From Paenibacillus typhae (GTDB lineage: Bacteria; Bacillota; Bacilli; Paenibacillales; Paenibacillaceae): a stretch of DNA of 64,000 bases. Position 1 is the first letter of the stretch. The number at the start of each line of letters is the position of its first letter. The stretch is from positions 1 through 64,000 of the forward strand of contig NZ_FNDX01000026.1 of assembly GCF_900099765.1 (NCBI RefSeq), read 5' to 3'. Position numbers and translations under genes: made by a program. Below the pieces are notes generated by a model. That model was not told where the DNA came from. It searched no databases and saw only the letters and a list, made by a program, of their open reading frames with translations. Below, piece after piece: positions 20,191 to 28,932 of the stretch.

Positions 20191-21426
20191 ATGATGAACA
20201 GCTTAACAGGCAAAACCATTATCCTTGGCGTTACCGGGGGCATCGCTGCCTATAAGGCGGCAGCCTTGACCAGCAAGCTGACCCAGAAGGGGGCCGAGGT
20301 TCATGTGATTATGACAGCTTCGGCCAAGCAGTTTATTACCGAGCTGACTTTTCAGTCGCTGTCCAAACAGCGGGTATACAGTGACACCTTCCAGGAGCGT
20401 GACCCCGCTTCCATCTCTCATATTGATCTGGCCGGTTCCGCCGACCTGGTGCTGATTGCACCGGCAACCGCCAATATAATTGCCAAGATGGCACACGGCC
20501 TGGCTGATGATATGCTGTCCACCACGCTGCTTGCCACTACAGCACCTGTTATGGTGGCGCCGGCGATGAATGTGCATATGTACCAGCATCCGGCTGTAGT
20601 CAGCAATATGAATACACTTGCCTCGCGCGGCGTGCAGTTTATTGAACCCGGCGAGGGGCTGCTGGCCTGCGGCTATGTAGGCAAAGGCAGACTGGAGGAG
20701 CCGGAGTCGATTGTCCGTGTGGTCGAGCAGTATTTCAACATTCAGGCTGATAGAGCTAAAGGTCCTTTAAGCGGCAAGAAAGTGATGGTTACCGCAGGCG
20801 GAACTGTTGAGCGCATTGATCCGGTCCGCTATATTTCCAATGATTCTTCCGGCAAAATGGGCTTTGCAATCGCCCGTGCTGCGCGGGCCATGGGCGCAGA
20901 GGTAACTTTGATCGCGGCACGGACAGATGAAGCACCGCCGCAGGATCCTGAAATTACCCTGGTCCGGGTGGAATCGGCACAGTCCATGCTGGATGAGGTT
21001 GTCAGCCGCTGGAACAGCTGCGATATTCTCATTAAGGCTGCTGCTGTAGCCGACTACCGTCCGAAGCATAGTGCGGATGCCAAAATTAAAAAGAGCGGGG
21101 ATACCATGACGCTTGAGCTGGTTAAAACAACCGACATCCTGGAGAGCCTGGGCAAGGTGAAGGATAACCAGTTTCTGATCGGCTTTGCGGCCGAAACAGG
21201 CAATGCCGAATATTATGCGAAGGATAAGCTGGTCCGCAAAAATCTGGATCTGATCGTTGCCAATGATGTGTCCAGGGAAGGCGCCGGATTCGGCACGGAT
21301 ACCAATATTGTGTCCATCTACGATGCAGACGGACTGGTGCTGGATCTTCCGATCAGCTCGAAGGACGAGGTAGCACGCCGTCTGCTGACGCTTGCAGCCG
21401 AACGGATATCCGGAGTAACACGATAA
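20191..21426 (+). CDS. coaBC: Bifunctional phosphopantothenoylcysteine decarboxylase / phosphopantothenate-cysteine ligase
   Basis: 411 residues (410 if the second ATG at 20194 is used); AGGGGGG precedes both. The CoaC flavoprotein domain covers about 1-190 (VTGGIAAYKAAALTSKL, APATANIIAKMAHGLADD, PAMNVHMYQHPA with the active-site His, ACGYVGKGRL with the catalytic Cys). The CoaB domain covers about 195-405 (MVTAGGTVERIDPVRYISN, AAVADYRPK, GFAAETG). It carries out steps 2 and 3 of CoA synthesis from phosphopantothenate. Its stop codon overlaps the priA start (TAATG), indicating coupling. Confidence 0.96.
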   Translation: MMNSLTGKTIILGVTGGIAAYKAAALTSKLTQKGAEVHVIMTASAKQFITELTFQSLSKQRVYSDTFQERDPASISHIDLAGSADLVLIAPATANIIAKMAHGLADDMLSTTLLATTAPVMVAPAMNVHMYQHPAVVSNMNTLASRGVQFIEPGEGLLACGYVGKGRLEEPESIVRVVEQYFNIQADRAKGPLSGKKVMVTAGGTVERIDPVRYISNDSSGKMGFAIARAARAMGAEVTLIAARTDEAPPQDPEITLVRVESAQSMLDEVVSRWNSCDILIKAAAVADYRPKHSADAKIKKSGDTMTLELVKTTDILESLGKVKDNQFLIGFAAETGNAEYYAKDKLVRKNLDLIVANDVSREGAGFGTDTNIVSIYDADGLVLDLPISSKDEVARRLLTLAAERISGVTR

Positions 21427-23957
21427 TGGAGATAGCGAAGGTCATTGTCGATGTTCCTGTGCGCAGCACCGACCGGCCGTTCGATTACTCTATTCCTGAT
21501 GCTCTGCGGCTGTGGATCGAAGTCGGCAGCCGTGTAGCGGTTCCCTTCGGACACCGCACGGTACAGGGATTCGTCGTTTCACTGGAGTCCGGGGAGACCG
21601 AAACGGCTTCCGGACTTAAGCCGATTCAGGAGGTTCTTGACCTGCTCCCGCCGCTGTCTCCGGAGCTGGTTGAATTAGGGGACTGGATGAGCCAGCGCTA
21701 TGCCTGCAGGCGGATCTCAGCCTTGCAGGCTATGCTGCCTACCGCGCTCAAAGGTAAGGCAGAACGCCTAATCTCTCTGGGTGAAGAGGCTGAAGCTGCA
21801 GATAAGCCGGCGGATGAACTGTTTCCGCTGTTCCTGGAGGAGGATCTGGAGGAGCGGACGATTATTGATTTTGTCAGAAAAGCCGGAGAAGTGACCATGA
21901 AGCAGCTGACCCGCAGCTTTCCCGGAGCTGCAGAGACGGTCAAGTTTATGCTGCGCCGGGGCATGCTTACCGAGAGCCAGTCCATCAAGGATAAAATGGG
22001 CAAGAAGAAGCTGAAGGCTGTTGACCTGGCGATCGGGCTGGCGGCAGCCCGCGAATCACTCAGCACCTTCCCTGCCCGTTCAGCCCGGCAGAAAGACGTC
22101 CTGTCCTTTCTGATTGAAATGGAGCAGATGCTGCCTATGCCGATGAAGGATCTGCTGGCCATTCTGCAGGTTACAGCGGGTACGGTTAAGGCGCTGGAAG
22201 AAAAGGGCTACATTGAAATCAGTGAAATTGAAGTTTACCGCGATCCTTACCGGGGCCGCGACTTTAAGCCAAGCTCACCTTTGCCGCTTACACCAGAACA
22301 GCAGAAGGTGTTTACACGGATAGCCCGGACGGTTGACGAGCAGCAGCATGAGGTTTTTTTGCTGCACGGAGTAACCGGCAGTGGGAAAACAGAAATTTAT
22401 CTGCAGTGTATTCAGCGTGCTGTGGATCAGGGCCGGCAGGCTGTGGTGCTCGTCCCGGAAATTGCGTTGACCCCGCAGATGGTGGAACGGTTCAAGGGAC
22501 GGTTCGGCAGCGGCGTAGCGGTTATGCACAGCCGTCTGTCCGTCGGTGAACGCTATGACGAATGGCGCAAGATCAGGGAAGGCAAAGCAATGGTAGCCGT
22601 CGGAGCCCGTTCGGCGGTATTCGCCCCTTTTGCCAACCTGGGGCTGATTATTATGGATGAAGAGCATGAATCCTCCTATAAGCAGGAGGAGAATCCGAAA
22701 TACCATGCCCGCGATGTGGCTGTCCGCAGGGCAGAACAGGGCGGGGCAGCGGTTATTCTTGGCTCTGCGACACCTTCACTGGAGAGCTACCATGCAGCAA
22801 GATCCCGGAGTGACATTCACTTCTCGCCGGTACTTCTGGAAATGCCTACCCGTGCTCTTGGCAATGCATTGCCTAAGGTGCACGTGGTGGATATGCGGGA
22901 CGAGCTGAAGGAAGGGAACCGTTCGATGTTCAGCCGCAGACTTCACGCTGCACTGGAGCGCAGGCTGGAGAAAGGGGAGCAGACCGTACTGCTCCTGAAC
23001 CGCAGAGGCTTCTCCACCTTTGTCATGTGCCGCAGCTGCGGATATGTAGCCACCTGCCCTGACTGTGATATCTCGTTGACTTACCACAGCCGCAGCGACA
23101 ATCTGCGCTGTCATTACTGCGGGCACGCAGAGTCCTCGCCAAAGCTCTGCCCGGAATGCGGCAGCGAGCATATCCGCTTCTTTGGGACAGGAACCCAGCG
23201 TGTGGAGGAGGAGCTGGGCAAGCTCTTTCCCGGAATCCGGGTCATCCGGATGGATGTGGATACGACAACAGAGAAGGGCTCGCATGAGAAGCTGCTGAAC
23301 CAGTTCCGCGACAAAAAGGCCGACGTTCTGCTTGGCACGCAGATGGTAGCCAAGGGGCTGGATTTCCCGGATGTTACCCTTGTCGGAGTCATAACCGCAG
23401 ATTCTGCATTGAATCTGCCGGACTTCCGGGCTGGTGAAAAGACCTTCCAGCTGCTTACCCAGGTAGCTGGAAGGGCCGGCAGACATCAGCTTCCAGGGGA
23501 AGTAGTCGTCCAGTCCTACACGCCCGAGCATTACTCGATCGTGCATGCCAGCGGACATGATTATTACTCCTTCGTCCGCGAAGAGCTGAAGCACCGCAGA
23601 GCCCTGCATTACCCGCCGTACTGCAGGCTGATCCTCGTCACCCTTTCGCACGAGCAGCTTCCGCTCCTTCTAAAGATGGCCGAGAATTATGCACTGAATC
23701 TGCAGGGACGGGCAAGGCAGCTCCGCTGGTTCGCCAGCCTGGACAAGCTGTCCGCGGATGCGCTTGACCTGCTGGGACCTGTCGCTTCACCGCTGCCCAA
23801 GCTGAAAGGAAGATACCGGTTCCAGTGTATTATCAAATGGCGTGGGGCAATCGATGCCATAGGGCTGGCCCGCCAGATAGCCGAGGAGCTGGAAGATTCG
23901 GTCCGCGACAACAATCTGCAGATCAGCATCGACGTAGATCCGCAGATGTTGATGTAG
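21426..23957 (+). CDS. priA: Primosomal protein N' (replication restart helicase PriA)
   Basis: 843 residues. PriA recognises stalled forks and loads the replicative helicase. An N-terminal 3'-DNA-binding domain is followed by a winged helix and a superfamily 2 helicase core with Walker A GVTGSGKT (about 315-322), DEEH in IMDEEHESSYKQ and GSATPSLESY. Eight zinc-binding cysteines lie in the insert CRSCGYVATCPDC ... CHYCGHA ... CPECG, and motif VI is QVAGRAGR. The ATG overlaps the coaBC stop codon. A little longer than the E. coli protein, as usual in Bacillales. Confidence 0.97.
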   Translation: MEIAKVIVDVPVRSTDRPFDYSIPDALRLWIEVGSRVAVPFGHRTVQGFVVSLESGETETASGLKPIQEVLDLLPPLSPELVELGDWMSQRYACRRISALQAMLPTALKGKAERLISLGEEAEAADKPADELFPLFLEEDLEERTIIDFVRKAGEVTMKQLTRSFPGAAETVKFMLRRGMLTESQSIKDKMGKKKLKAVDLAIGLAAARESLSTFPARSARQKDVLSFLIEMEQMLPMPMKDLLAILQVTAGTVKALEEKGYIEISEIEVYRDPYRGRDFKPSSPLPLTPEQQKVFTRIARTVDEQQHEVFLLHGVTGSGKTEIYLQCIQRAVDQGRQAVVLVPEIALTPQMVERFKGRFGSGVAVMHSRLSVGERYDEWRKIREGKAMVAVGARSAVFAPFANLGLIIMDEEHESSYKQEENPKYHARDVAVRRAEQGGAAVILGSATPSLESYHAARSRSDIHFSPVLLEMPTRALGNALPKVHVVDMRDELKEGNRSMFSRRLHAALERRLEKGEQTVLLLNRRGFSTFVMCRSCGYVATCPDCDISLTYHSRSDNLRCHYCGHAESSPKLCPECGSEHIRFFGTGTQRVEEELGKLFPGIRVIRMDVDTTTEKGSHEKLLNQFRDKKADVLLGTQMVAKGLDFPDVTLVGVITADSALNLPDFRAGEKTFQLLTQVAGRAGRHQLPGEVVVQSYTPEHYSIVHASGHDYYSFVREELKHRRALHYPPYCRLILVTLSHEQLPLLLKMAENYALNLQGRARQLRWFASLDKLSADALDLLGPVASPLPKLKGRYRFQCIIKWRGAIDAIGLARQIAEELEDSVRDNNLQISIDVDPQMLM

Positions 23958-24019
23958 CTTTATGGCGTGATACAATATAGAGAATATAGAACGTTCAGAA
24001 CAAGGATGGTGTACGTGTA

Positions 24020-24505
24020 ATGGCAATCAGATTAATTGTAAAAGAACCGGATGAGGTATTGCACAAAACAGCGAAAGCTGTAACCAAAGTAACCCCGAAT
24101 GTCCAGAAGCTTCTTGATGATATGGCGGATACGATGTACGATGCGGAAGGGGTTGGCCTCGCTGCGCCGCAGGTAGGAATTCTGAAGCGTCTGATCGTTG
24201 TAGATGCCGATGAGGAGCACGGACTGATCAAGCTGATCAATCCGGAAATCATAAGTACAGAAGGCGAACAGTTCGGACCGGAAGGCTGCCTGAGCATTCC
24301 GGGATTAAACGGCGATGTCCGCCGGGCAGAAACAGTAACCGTACGTGGTCTTGACCGTGAAGGGAATGAGGTTACCATTACGGGCAGCGGTCTTCTGGCC
24401 CGCGCCTTCCAGCATGAAATTGACCATCTCAACGGAGTGCTGTTTACCGATATTGCCGAGAAGGTATATGAGTACACTGCTGAGCACAGTGAGTCCGGGG
24501 AGTGA
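24020..24505 (+). CDS. def: Peptide deformylase
   Basis: 161 residues; AAGGATGGTG precedes the ATG. It removes the formyl group from nascent N-terminal Met. The three family motifs are present: GVGLAAPQVG (from residue 44), EGCLSIP (88-94, with metal ligand C90) and HEIDH (132-136, catalytic E133). The short second motif and overall length point to a type 1, iron-dependent enzyme. fmt follows after 5 bases, so formylation and deformylation enzymes are made from one mRNA. Confidence 0.97.
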   Translation: MAIRLIVKEPDEVLHKTAKAVTKVTPNVQKLLDDMADTMYDAEGVGLAAPQVGILKRLIVVDADEEHGLIKLINPEIISTEGEQFGPEGCLSIPGLNGDVRRAETVTVRGLDREGNEVTITGSGLLARAFQHEIDHLNGVLFTDIAEKVYEYTAEHSESGE

Positions 24506-24510
24506 ACGGA

Positions 24511-25449
24511 ATGAAGATTGTATTCATGGGCACACCGGCTTTTGCCGTGCCTTCCCTGAAAATGCTTGTGGAGGAAGGCTATGATGTGGTGGCTGTAATC
24601 ACACAGCCCGACCGGCCGCAGGGCCGCAAGAAGACGTTAATGCCTACTCCGGTCAAGGAGGCTGCCCTATCGCTCGGGCTTCCGGTGCTGCAGCCGGAGC
24701 GCCTGCGCCGGCCGGAAGCGGTGGCTGAGCTTGCTGCCTATGCTCCTGACCTGATTGTTACAGCCGCTTACGGCCAGATTCTGCCTAAAAGTGTGCTTGA
24801 TCTGCCGCGCAACGGCTGCGTTAATGTCCATGGATCGTTGCTGCCGAAATACCGCGGGGGAGCGCCGATCCAGCGCTGTATTATCAACGGGGAGACGGTA
24901 ACCGGTGTAACTTTGATGTATATGGCTGAAGGGCTGGATACCGGTGATATGATCTCCCGTGTCGAAGTACCGATTGGAGATGAGGACACCGCAGGTGATC
25001 TGTTTGAAAAGCTGAGCCTGGCCGGACGCGATCTGCTGAAGACGGAGATGCCGAAGCTGGCAGCGGGCCGAGTTGAAGCAGTGCAGCAGGATGACAATGA
25101 AGCTACTTATGCGCCAAACCTGAGCCGCGATGACGAGCGGATCGATTGGAATGCCGGCTCACGTGAAATCTACAACCGGATCCGGGGACTTGTCCCGTTC
25201 TCCGGGGCGTTCACCCTCTGGAACGGTGAAACCTTCAAGGTATGGTCGGCTGCTAAGCCTGCTGACCAGCAGACTGCAGCTTCCAAAGTGCCGGGCACTG
25301 TACTTGCAGTCAATGAGCGCGGTGTAGAGGTGAGCACCGGTGACGGGTCACTGCTGCTGACCTCTGTGCAGCCGGCAGGCAAAAAAGCAATGAGCGCCGG
25401 TGACTTCAGCCGCGGCGCGGCTATGAGTCCCGGGACGGTGCTGGGTTGA
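24511..25449 (+). CDS. fmt: Methionyl-tRNA formyltransferase
   Basis: 312 residues; the ATG at 24511 has GGGGAG eight bases upstream, while the GTG at 24502 overlaps that RBS. It formylates initiator Met-tRNA using 10-formyl-THF. MKIVFMGTPAFAVPSL at the start, the catalytic loop VNVHGSLLPKYRGGAPIQ (Asn, His) and the Asp in GLDTGDMI are the expected elements. The C-terminal tRNA-binding OB domain begins near residue 205. The stop overlaps the TTG start of rsmB. Confidence 0.97.
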   Translation: MKIVFMGTPAFAVPSLKMLVEEGYDVVAVITQPDRPQGRKKTLMPTPVKEAALSLGLPVLQPERLRRPEAVAELAAYAPDLIVTAAYGQILPKSVLDLPRNGCVNVHGSLLPKYRGGAPIQRCIINGETVTGVTLMYMAEGLDTGDMISRVEVPIGDEDTAGDLFEKLSLAGRDLLKTEMPKLAAGRVEAVQQDDNEATYAPNLSRDDERIDWNAGSREIYNRIRGLVPFSGAFTLWNGETFKVWSAAKPADQQTAASKVPGTVLAVNERGVEVSTGDGSLLLTSVQPAGKKAMSAGDFSRGAAMSPGTVLG

Positions 25450-26939
25450 GCGCGGGCATGAATGGAGGCGGGCCGGGACGCAGCGGACAGCGGCCCGGAC
25501 GCTATGGCGATGCCGGCAGGCAGCAGGGTAGCCGTGTGCAAGGCGGGAGCGGAGCAGCCGGGAAGAGCACGGACAGGGGAACCCGTCCGGCAGCTTCATC
25601 CCGCGCTGTGGCGCTTGATGTACTGGTCCGGGTAGAGCAAGAGGGTGCCTACAGCAACCTTTTGCTGAACAGCAGCCTGCAGAAATCCGGACTCAGCCGT
25701 GAGGATTCCGGGCTGGCTACAGAGCTGGTATATGGTACTTTGTCCCGGTTGATTACACTGGATTACGTGCTTGAGGATTTTGTAAGCAAGGGCATTGCCA
25801 AGCTGACGCCCTGGGTGCGCAATCTGCTGCGGCTGAGCCTGTATCAGATCATGTATCTGGACCGTATTCCGCCGCATGCTGCCGTCAATGAGGCGGTTAA
25901 TATAGCCAAAAAACGCGGCCATCAGGGCATCTCCGGGATGGTTAACGGAGTATTGCGCAGCGTGCTGCGCGCCGGTGAGCTGCCGGTTCTGAAAAAGGGC
26001 CTAAGCGAAACTGAGCGGATCTCTATCCTCCACTCCCATCCTTTATGGATGGTAGAGCGCTGGGCTGCCGAGTACGGCACCCAAACAGCAGAAGCGATGT
26101 GCGCCGCCAATAATGAACCGCCGGCTGTCAGCGTCCGGGTGAATACAACAATGATTAGCCGGCACAAGCTGCTTGAAGAGATGCAGGCGGCAGGACTGAA
26201 TGCGGCTGCTTCAAGGTTAAGCCCATACGGTATCGTCGTTAAGGGAGCCGGCAATCTGGCATTAACCTCCTGGTATTCTGACGGGTATTTATCTGTCCAG
26301 GATGAAAGCTCCATGCTGGTTGCGGAAGCTGTCGCTCCGGAGCCTGGCATGAGAGTCCTCGACTGCTGCGCTGCCCCTGGCGGCAAAAGCGCCCATATGG
26401 GCGAACTGATGAAGGACGACGGCTATATCTATGCCAACGATCTTCATGCCCACAAGGCCAAGCTGATCTCTGATCAGGCAGCGCGCCTTGGGCTGGACTG
26501 CATCACGACAGGCAGCGCAGATGCGCTTGAGCTTGCCGGTAAGCTGCCGGCGGAGTCGTTTGACCGGATTCTGCTGGATGCCCCGTGCTCCGGGCTCGGG
26601 GTAATCCGGCGCAAGCCGGATCTCAAATGGCGTAAGCAGCCGGAGGATGTGGACAGCATTGCCGGTCTACAGGCAGAGCTGCTGCAGTCCGTCTCCAGGC
26701 TGTTGAAGCCCGGAGGAGTGCTGGTCTACAGCACCTGCACAACGGAGCAGGCGGAGAACAGGGCAATTGTGTCCGCATTTCTGAAGCGGAATCCGGACTT
26801 CGTTCCGGTAAGCTTCAGTTCCCCGGTGTGGGAGCGGACCAAGGATACGGCGCTTGCTGCCGGCGACGGCATTCAGCTGCTGCCGCAGCATTTCGGAAGC
26901 GACGGATTTTATATCGCCCGTCTGCAGCGACTCTTGTAA
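25446..26939 (+). CDS. rsmB: 16S rRNA (cytosine-967-C5)-methyltransferase RsmB
   Basis: 497 residues from the TTG at 25446, which overlaps the fmt stop; ATG 25458 is an alternative. The first 55 residues form an unusual Gly/Arg/Ser-rich extension (GGGPGRSGQRPGRYGD) that may be disordered or RNA-contacting. Then come a NusB-like domain (about 55-190) and the SAM methyltransferase: DCCAAPGGKSAHM (SAM motif I), DAPCSGLG (Cys of motif IV) and STCTTEQAEN (catalytic Cys of motif VI). It methylates C967 (E. coli numbering) near the P site. Confidence 0.95.
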   Translation: MSAGMNGGGPGRSGQRPGRYGDAGRQQGSRVQGGSGAAGKSTDRGTRPAASSRAVALDVLVRVEQEGAYSNLLLNSSLQKSGLSREDSGLATELVYGTLSRLITLDYVLEDFVSKGIAKLTPWVRNLLRLSLYQIMYLDRIPPHAAVNEAVNIAKKRGHQGISGMVNGVLRSVLRAGELPVLKKGLSETERISILHSHPLWMVERWAAEYGTQTAEAMCAANNEPPAVSVRVNTTMISRHKLLEEMQAAGLNAAASRLSPYGIVVKGAGNLALTSWYSDGYLSVQDESSMLVAEAVAPEPGMRVLDCCAAPGGKSAHMGELMKDDGYIYANDLHAHKAKLISDQAARLGLDCITTGSADALELAGKLPAESFDRILLDAPCSGLGVIRRKPDLKWRKQPEDVDSIAGLQAELLQSVSRLLKPGGVLVYSTCTTEQAENRAIVSAFLKRNPDFVPVSFSSPVWERTKDTALAAGDGIQLLPQHFGSDGFYIARLQRLL

Positions 26940-26974
26940 GTTAGCAGAACGGCTGAATGAATTTTAACAGAGGT

Positions 26975-27014
26975 CCCGCCCGCAGATTCTGGTGCGCGGC
27001 GGGCTTCTCTTTTA
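26975..27014 (+). terminator. Intrinsic terminator after rsmB (weak T-tract)
   Basis: CCCGCCCGCA pairs with TGCGCGGCGGG (one bulged C) around an 8-base loop, followed by CTTCTCTTTT. Confidence 0.65.
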
Positions 27015-27039
27015 CCGTCTCTGAATTTTGTGTTAAAAT
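27011..27039 (+). promoter_or_regulatory. Probable sigma-A promoter of the rlmN-prpC-prkC-rsgA-rpe group
   Basis: TTTACC (27011-27016), a 17-base spacer and TAAAAT (27034-27039). It lies right after the rsmB terminator and about 70 bases before rlmN, so it marks a new transcription unit. Confidence 0.5.
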
Positions 27040-27108
27040 AGGAAGAATGAGAAATAATACGCATATCCTTGAGAATATAATTTGATGAAAGAACAGGTGC
27101 TAATAATA

Positions 27109-28149
27109 ATGAAACCTTTAATATATGATTTTACTTTGGAAGAATTGCAGCAGTGGGCAAAGGACAACGGAGAACCGGCTTTCCGCGGGGGACAGATCTT
27201 TGACTGGCTCTACGTCAAGCGGGTTAATGATTTTGAGTCGATGAGCAATCTGTCCAAGGCGCTGCGTGCAAAGCTGGATGAACAGTTCAGAATCAACGCC
27301 CTGACTGAAATTACAAAGCTGGAGTCCAAGGACGGAACAGTGAAGTTCCTGTTTGGCCTGCATGATGATCATGCAATCGAAACAGTTATTATGAAACACA
27401 ATTACGGTAACAGCGTATGTGTGACGACTCAGGTAGGCTGCCGGATCGGCTGTACGTTCTGCGCCTCCACGCTGGGCGGGCTCAAGCGCGACCTGACTGC
27501 CGGTGAAATTGTTGCCCAGGTGGTCCGCTCCCAGCAAATTCTGGATGCCCGAGGCGAGCGTGTCAGCAGTATCGTAATCATGGGTACAGGCGAGCCGTTC
27601 GAGAATTACGATGCTACCATGAGATTCCTGCGGCTGATGATCCATGAAAAAGGGCTGAATATTGGACAACGGCACATCACCGTCTCTACAAGCGGTATCG
27701 TACCAAACATCTACAAATTCGCCGATGAAGACACCCAGATCAATCTCGCGATTTCGATCCATGCGCCTAATGATGCGCTGCGCTCCAAGCTGATGCCGGT
27801 TAACCGGCGTTACCCGTTTGACGATGTAATTGAATCACTGCGCTACTATCAGGCTAAGACAGGCCGCCGCATCAGCTTCGAATATGCTCTGATCGGCGGG
27901 GTCAATGACCAGCCTGAGCATGCCAGGGAGCTGGCCGGTGTTCTCAAGACGATGCTGTGCCACGTCAACCTGATTCCGGTTAACCATGTGCCGGAGCGCA
28001 AGTACGTGCGGACTTCCCGCAATGATATTTTTGAATTTCAGCGTATTCTGGCCGACCATGGCGTGAACGTGACAATCCGCCGTGAGCAGGGCCATGATAT
28101 TGCGGCCGCATGCGGACAGCTGCGCGCCAAACATATGGAGTTGGGGTGA
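27109..28149 (+). CDS. rlmN: Dual-specificity RNA methyltransferase RlmN (23S A2503 / tRNA A37)
   Basis: 346 residues from the ATG at 27109 (MKPLIYDFTLEELQQW); CAGGTG about 9 bases before is a weak RBS. Radical SAM enzyme that makes 2-methyladenosine in 23S rRNA and some tRNAs. The CxxxCxxC cluster is C111, C115 and C118 (CRIGCTFC). GTGEPFENYD is the SAM-binding GEP motif, and two further cysteines act in methyl transfer (C-terminal AAACGQL region). prpC follows after 6 bases. Confidence 0.96.
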   Translation: MKPLIYDFTLEELQQWAKDNGEPAFRGGQIFDWLYVKRVNDFESMSNLSKALRAKLDEQFRINALTEITKLESKDGTVKFLFGLHDDHAIETVIMKHNYGNSVCVTTQVGCRIGCTFCASTLGGLKRDLTAGEIVAQVVRSQQILDARGERVSSIVIMGTGEPFENYDATMRFLRLMIHEKGLNIGQRHITVSTSGIVPNIYKFADEDTQINLAISIHAPNDALRSKLMPVNRRYPFDDVIESLRYYQAKTGRRISFEYALIGGVNDQPEHARELAGVLKTMLCHVNLIPVNHVPERKYVRTSRNDIFEFQRILADHGVNVTIRREQGHDIAAACGQLRAKHMELG

Positions 28150-28155
28150 GGATAT

Positions 28156-28932
28156 TTGATCAGAACAGTTCATGCCAGCGATGTCGGACGGGTACGTACC
28201 GTCAATGAGGATTCGGTCTGGATAGGCGCCACGCGCCACGGTTATACCCTTGGTATTATCGCCGATGGGATGGGGGGGCATCTGGCCGGAGATACGGCCA
28301 GCCGGCTTGCTCTGGAGACCATGCGGAACACGCTGGACGATTTGCCGCCTGAAAAGGCGGGCGCAGAGCTCGGTGAAGCACTGTCTTCCGCAATCATTGC
28401 AGCCAACCGTACGGTCTTTATTGAGTCATCCCGTGATGAGAAGTACCATAACATGGGGACTACTGTCGTTGCGGCTTTGCTTAACGGGGCTGAAGGTTAT
28501 ATCGGCCATATCGGGGACAGCAGAGCTTATCTAATCAAAGACAGTGCCGCAATTCAGTTAACCGAGGATCATACACTGGTCAATGAGCTGTTCAAGAACG
28601 GCCAGATCAGCCTGGAGGAGCTCGGCAGCCATCCGCGCCGCAATGTGCTGCTCAGGGCATTGGGAACGGATGCCGAGGTAGAGGCGGATTTGGCTCCTGT
28701 AAGCCTTGCTCCAGGTGAGCTGCTGCTGCTGTGCAGTGACGGTTTGAGCAATTTTGTCAGCCAGGAGCATCTGGGCAAGGTCGCGGGCATCCATGAGATT
28801 CCTTTAGAGGAAAGAGCGGACCGCTTACTTCAACTGGCATTGCTTGCCGGTGGCGGCGATAATATCAGCGTCGCTATGTTAGAACATCAAGGAGAGGCCG
28901 CTGTGCCCGAGACAAAGGAGTGGAACAGATGA
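28156..28932 (+). CDS. prpC: PP2C-type Ser/Thr protein phosphatase (PrpC/Stp)
   Basis: 258 residues from a TTG start with GGGGTGAGG upstream. PPM fold with two-metal-site aspartates: RTVNEDSVW, IADGMGGHLAGD, IGDSRAYL, CSDGLSNFVS and GGGDNISVAML. It dephosphorylates the substrates of the kinase encoded next and the kinase itself. Its 3' end overlaps the prkC start by 4 bases, so phosphatase and kinase are translationally coupled. Confidence 0.96.
   Translation: MIRTVHASDVGRVRTVNEDSVWIGATRHGYTLGIIADGMGGHLAGDTASRLALETMRNTLDDLPPEKAGAELGEALSSAIIAANRTVFIESSRDEKYHNMGTTVVAALLNGAEGYIGHIGDSRAYLIKDSAAIQLTEDHTLVNELFKNGQISLEELGSHPRRNVLLRALGTDAEVEADLAPVSLAPGELLLLCSDGLSNFVSQEHLGKVAGIHEIPLEERADRLLQLALLAGGGDNISVAMLEHQGEAAVPETKEWNR

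Noticed and set aside
23989..23996. GAACGTTC upstream of def as a LexA box
   Set aside because: The Bacillus LexA site needs GAAC-N4-GTTC; here the two halves touch, so it is not a match.
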